Source: Bordetella parapertussis (GTDB taxonomy: Bacteria; Pseudomonadota; Gammaproteobacteria; Burkholderiales; Burkholderiaceae_C). Taken from it: DNA of 25,526 nt. This document shows positions 23,468 to 25,526 of this stretch, piece by piece. The position numbers and the translations under genes are program-made. Below the pieces are notes generated by a model. The model searched no databases and was not told where the DNA came from. It was given only the letters and a program-made list of their open reading frames with translations. The stretch is taken from contig CAMCNE010000025.1 of the NCBI GenBank assembly GCA_945875935.1, positions 1 to 25,526 on the forward strand, given 5' to 3'. Every line of letters begins with the position of its first letter. Within the stretch, counting starts at the first letter, position 1.

Positions 23468-24622
23468 TTGAAGAATTATGTCATCCGGGTTCATGACCAC
23501 CCCGCAGGCATCGACGCCGAACAGTGGAACGCGCTGCTCGCGCAGCAGCCCAACGCCAACCCCTTCATGCGCCACGAATACCTGCTCGCGTTGCATGAAT
23601 CGGGCAGCGCTTGCGCCGATACCGGCTGGCGTGCGCAGTTCCTGTCGCTGCATGACGGCGACGAACTGGTGGCTGCCTGTGCGCTGTACGTCAAAGACCA
23701 CTCGTACGGCGAATACGTGTTCGACTGGGCCTGGGCCGATGCCTATCAGCGCCACGGTCTCGACTACTACCCCAAGCTGCTGAACGCGGTGCCGTTCACG
23801 CCGGTGCCCGGACCGCGCCTGCTCGCGCGCGATCAGCCATCACGCGTGGCGCTGTTGCGCGCCATGGAGCAGTACGCGACGCAAGGCGGGCTGTCCTCGG
23901 CGCACCTGCTGTTTCTGGACAACAACGATGCCGACGCCGCGCGCACCGCCGGCTGGATGATGCGCAGCACGGTGCAGTTCCACTGGACGCAACGCGAGCC
24001 AACGCCCTATGTCGATTTCGCCGACTTCCTGGCCAGCCTGCAACGCGAAAAGCGCAAGAAGATCCAGCAGGAGCGCCGACGCGTGGTCGAGGCCGGCGTC
24101 GAGTTCGAGACCCTGCGCGCGCACGAAATTTCAGAGGCAGACTGGGACTTCTTTCATCGCTGCTACTCCCTGACCTACCAGGCGCATCGCTCCACGCCTT
24201 ACCTGACGCGCGACTTCTTTGCTCGCATGGCGGTGACCATGCCGCAGCACTGGCTGCTGTTCATCGCGCGCCGCGACGGGGTTCGCATCGCGGCCTCGCT
24301 GATCGGCATCGATGCCGACCAGGGCACGGCGTTCGGCCGCTACTGGGGTGCGACCGAGCCGGTGAGCTGCCTTCACTTCGAGGCCTGCTACTACCAGCCG
24401 CTGGCATGGTGCATCGCACACGGCTTCAGGCGATTTGAAGGCGGCGCGCAGGGCGAGCACAAGATGGCCCGCGGCTTGTTGCCGGTGCAAACGCAATCAG
24501 CGCACTGGCTGGCCCACCCGCAGTTCGCACAGGCCGTGGCCGAGTTCCTGCTGCGCGAGGGCGCAGGCATCGACCACTACATGGACGAGCTCAACGAGCG
24601 CATCCCGTTCAAGGCTTCTTGA
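23468..24622 (+). CDS. FemAB-like GNAT-superfamily protein (DUF482 / PF04339 type)
   Basis: The product (about 384 residues) matches the FemAB-like family annotated as GNAT N-acyltransferases. Supporting blocks are NPFMRHEYLLALHESGSA, YVKDHSYGEYVFDWAWADAY, VPFTPVPGPRLL, LQREKRKKIQQERRRV, GRYWGATEPVSCLHFEACYY and GGAQGEHKMARGLLPV. The fold is related to FemAB aminoacyl transferases, but substrate and role are not established. The start is ambiguous. The TTG at 23468 has AGGGTGA before it and gives an N-terminus (KNYVIRVHD) like relatives; a GTG at 23444 would lie only seven bases from the divergent nadE start. The 3' end overlaps the convergent M16 peptidase gene by 14 bases. Confidence 0.88.
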   Translation: MKNYVIRVHDHPAGIDAEQWNALLAQQPNANPFMRHEYLLALHESGSACADTGWRAQFLSLHDGDELVAACALYVKDHSYGEYVFDWAWADAYQRHGLDYYPKLLNAVPFTPVPGPRLLARDQPSRVALLRAMEQYATQGGLSSAHLLFLDNNDADAARTAGWMMRSTVQFHWTQREPTPYVDFADFLASLQREKRKKIQQERRRVVEAGVEFETLRAHEISEADWDFFHRCYSLTYQAHRSTPYLTRDFFARMAVTMPQHWLLFIARRDGVRIAASLIGIDADQGTAFGRYWGATEPVSCLHFEACYYQPLAWCIAHGFRRFEGGAQGEHKMARGLLPVQTQSAHWLAHPQFAQAVAEFLLREGAGIDHYMDELNERIPFKAS

Positions 24623-25526
24623 AGTCGCCAGCGAACCCGTAGACGAAGTTCTCCGGTTTCAGATGCCGGCGCAAGGCGGCGTTCACCTGCTCGAGCGTGA
24701 GCGCCTGCAGTTGCGCATCGACCTCGGCGGCCCGCGCAAACGTGCGGCCGATGTAGAGGTTGCCAGCCAGCGCTCCAGCCACCGTCGCGTCCTGGGCCCG
24801 CGACAACCGCCTGAAGCTCAGCAAGCCGCGCTGGCCTTCGGCGAGTTCCTGCGCCGTGAAACCATCTTTCAACGCCCGGGCCAGTTCCTCACGGAACGCG
24901 GCTTCCACCTTGGGCTGGTTCTGCGGCGCAAAGATGGCGCTGGCCGTCCACTGCGAGTTGGGCTCAAAGTTGCTCCAGCCGATCGAGCTGCGAACGTCGT
25001 ACGACAGACCTTCGACTTCGCGGATGCGTTTCCACAGCCGTGAGCTGCCGCCCGATCCGAGCAGGTAGTTGGCCATCGTGAGCGCGGCGTAGTCGGCGTC
25101 CTTGTCAGACAGCGGCAGCGGCAGCTCCACACGCATGGTCGCGTTTTGCTTGTCCGGCGTGGACAGCATCAACCGCTCGGGTGGCACCACCACCAGCGGG
25201 TCGGGCACGCGGGTGAAAGGCTCGCCGCTTTTCCAGTCGGCCAAGGCGGCTTGCAACGCCTTCTTGAGCGCGGGGACGTCGATGTCACCGACCGCCGCAA
25301 ATTCGCCAGTCGATGCGCCATAGAAGCGGCGGTGGTGCTCACGCACCTGTTCCAGCGTCACGCTGGCCACGTCCTGAACGATCTCGTCGAAGGTGCGGGC
25401 GTAGCGCAAGTCGCCTCGCGGATACGGATTGCCCAGCCGAGCCAGCGCATTGCTCACCACCGCCCGGGGCTCCTTGCGTTGCTGCTCGATGGCCGACAAG
25501 GACTGGCGGCGCACTTCTTCCAGCGC
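24609..25526 (-). CDS. M16-family (insulinase-type) zinc peptidase, partial C-terminal part
   Basis: The visible 305 codons are the C-terminal part of an M16 peptidase; the start lies beyond the right edge. The hallmark stretches are HHRRFYGASTGEFAAVGDID, ANYLLGSGGSSRLWKRIRE and EVEGLSYDVRSSIGWSN, which form the second M16 domain and its substrate-contact Arg/Tyr region. The zinc-binding HxxEH would be in the missing N-terminal half, so whether this copy is catalytic cannot be told. In beta- and gammaproteobacteria such proteins may come as a catalytic/non-catalytic pair or as one long periplasmic protein. It is convergent with, and overlaps by 14 bases, the GNAT gene. Confidence 0.9.
   Translation of the reverse strand, partial: ALEEVRRQSLSAIEQQRKEPRAVVSNALARLGNPYPRGDLRYARTFDEIVQDVASVTLEQVREHHRRFYGASTGEFAAVGDIDVPALKKALQAALADWKSGEPFTRVPDPLVVVPPERLMLSTPDKQNATMRVELPLPLSDKDADYAALTMANYLLGSGGSSRLWKRIREVEGLSYDVRSSIGWSNFEPNSQWTASAIFAPQNQPKVEAAFREELARALKDGFTAQELAEGQRGLLSFRRLSRAQDATVAGALAGNLYIGRTFARAAEVDAQLQALTLEQVNAALRRHLKPENFVYGFAGDFKKP

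Overview
The window is a GC-rich, tightly packed chromosomal segment of a betaproteobacterium, most likely Burkholderiales and probably close to Comamonadaceae. Four things point there: the gene order tRNA-Leu–tig–clpP–clpX–lon, the cluster ilvB–ilvN–ilvC–psd–pssA–leuA, the pair nadE–glnB, and a sigma factor followed by DUF3619, DUF3106 and RDD genes. Family assignments come from reading the translated proteins and recognising motifs; no database search was run. There is no insertion sequence, prophage, CRISPR array or rRNA. No stretch over 300 bases lacks a gene.

Layout from left to right. (1) Positions 1-5466, minus strand: a proteostasis cluster read as tRNA-Leu(UAG), tig, clpP, clpX, lon (lon is cut by the left edge). 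A strong intrinsic terminator lies between clpP and clpX, and a possible heat-shock promoter lies before lon. (2) 5661-8662, plus strand: hpnC-hpnD-hpnE, the three-enzyme route from farnesyl diphosphate to squalene, with overlapping or abutting genes. (3) 8695-10642: a TIGR03790-type exported protein (a family linked to exosortase) and a divergent IclR regulator whose start codons share one CATG. (4) 10690-11775, minus strand: a PbpG-like D-Ala-D-Ala endopeptidase.

(5) 11881-18649, minus strand: ilvB-ilvN-ilvC, a terminator, psd-pssA, then leuA. This block joins branched-chain amino acid synthesis with phosphatidylethanolamine synthesis. In front of leuA is an unannotated, classically arranged attenuator: a promoter, a 19-residue leader peptide with four leucines, alternative hairpins and a terminator. 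(6) 18902-21343, plus strand: an ECF-type sigma factor, a one-pass membrane protein (DUF3619), an exported DUF3106 protein with a 13-copy hexanucleotide Ala-Pro repeat, and an RDD membrane protein, all overlapping or nearly touching. (7) 21378-23436, minus strand: nadE-glnB with a terminator. (8) 23468-25526: a FemAB-like GNAT protein convergent with, and overlapping by 14 bases, a partial M16 peptidase.

The most informative signals beyond routine genes are the leuA attenuator, with a leader peptide that may be translated from a leaderless transcript; the sigma/DUF3619/DUF3106/RDD unit, in which DUF3619 is a candidate anti-sigma-like partner; and the TIGR03790 gene sharing its start with an IclR regulator.
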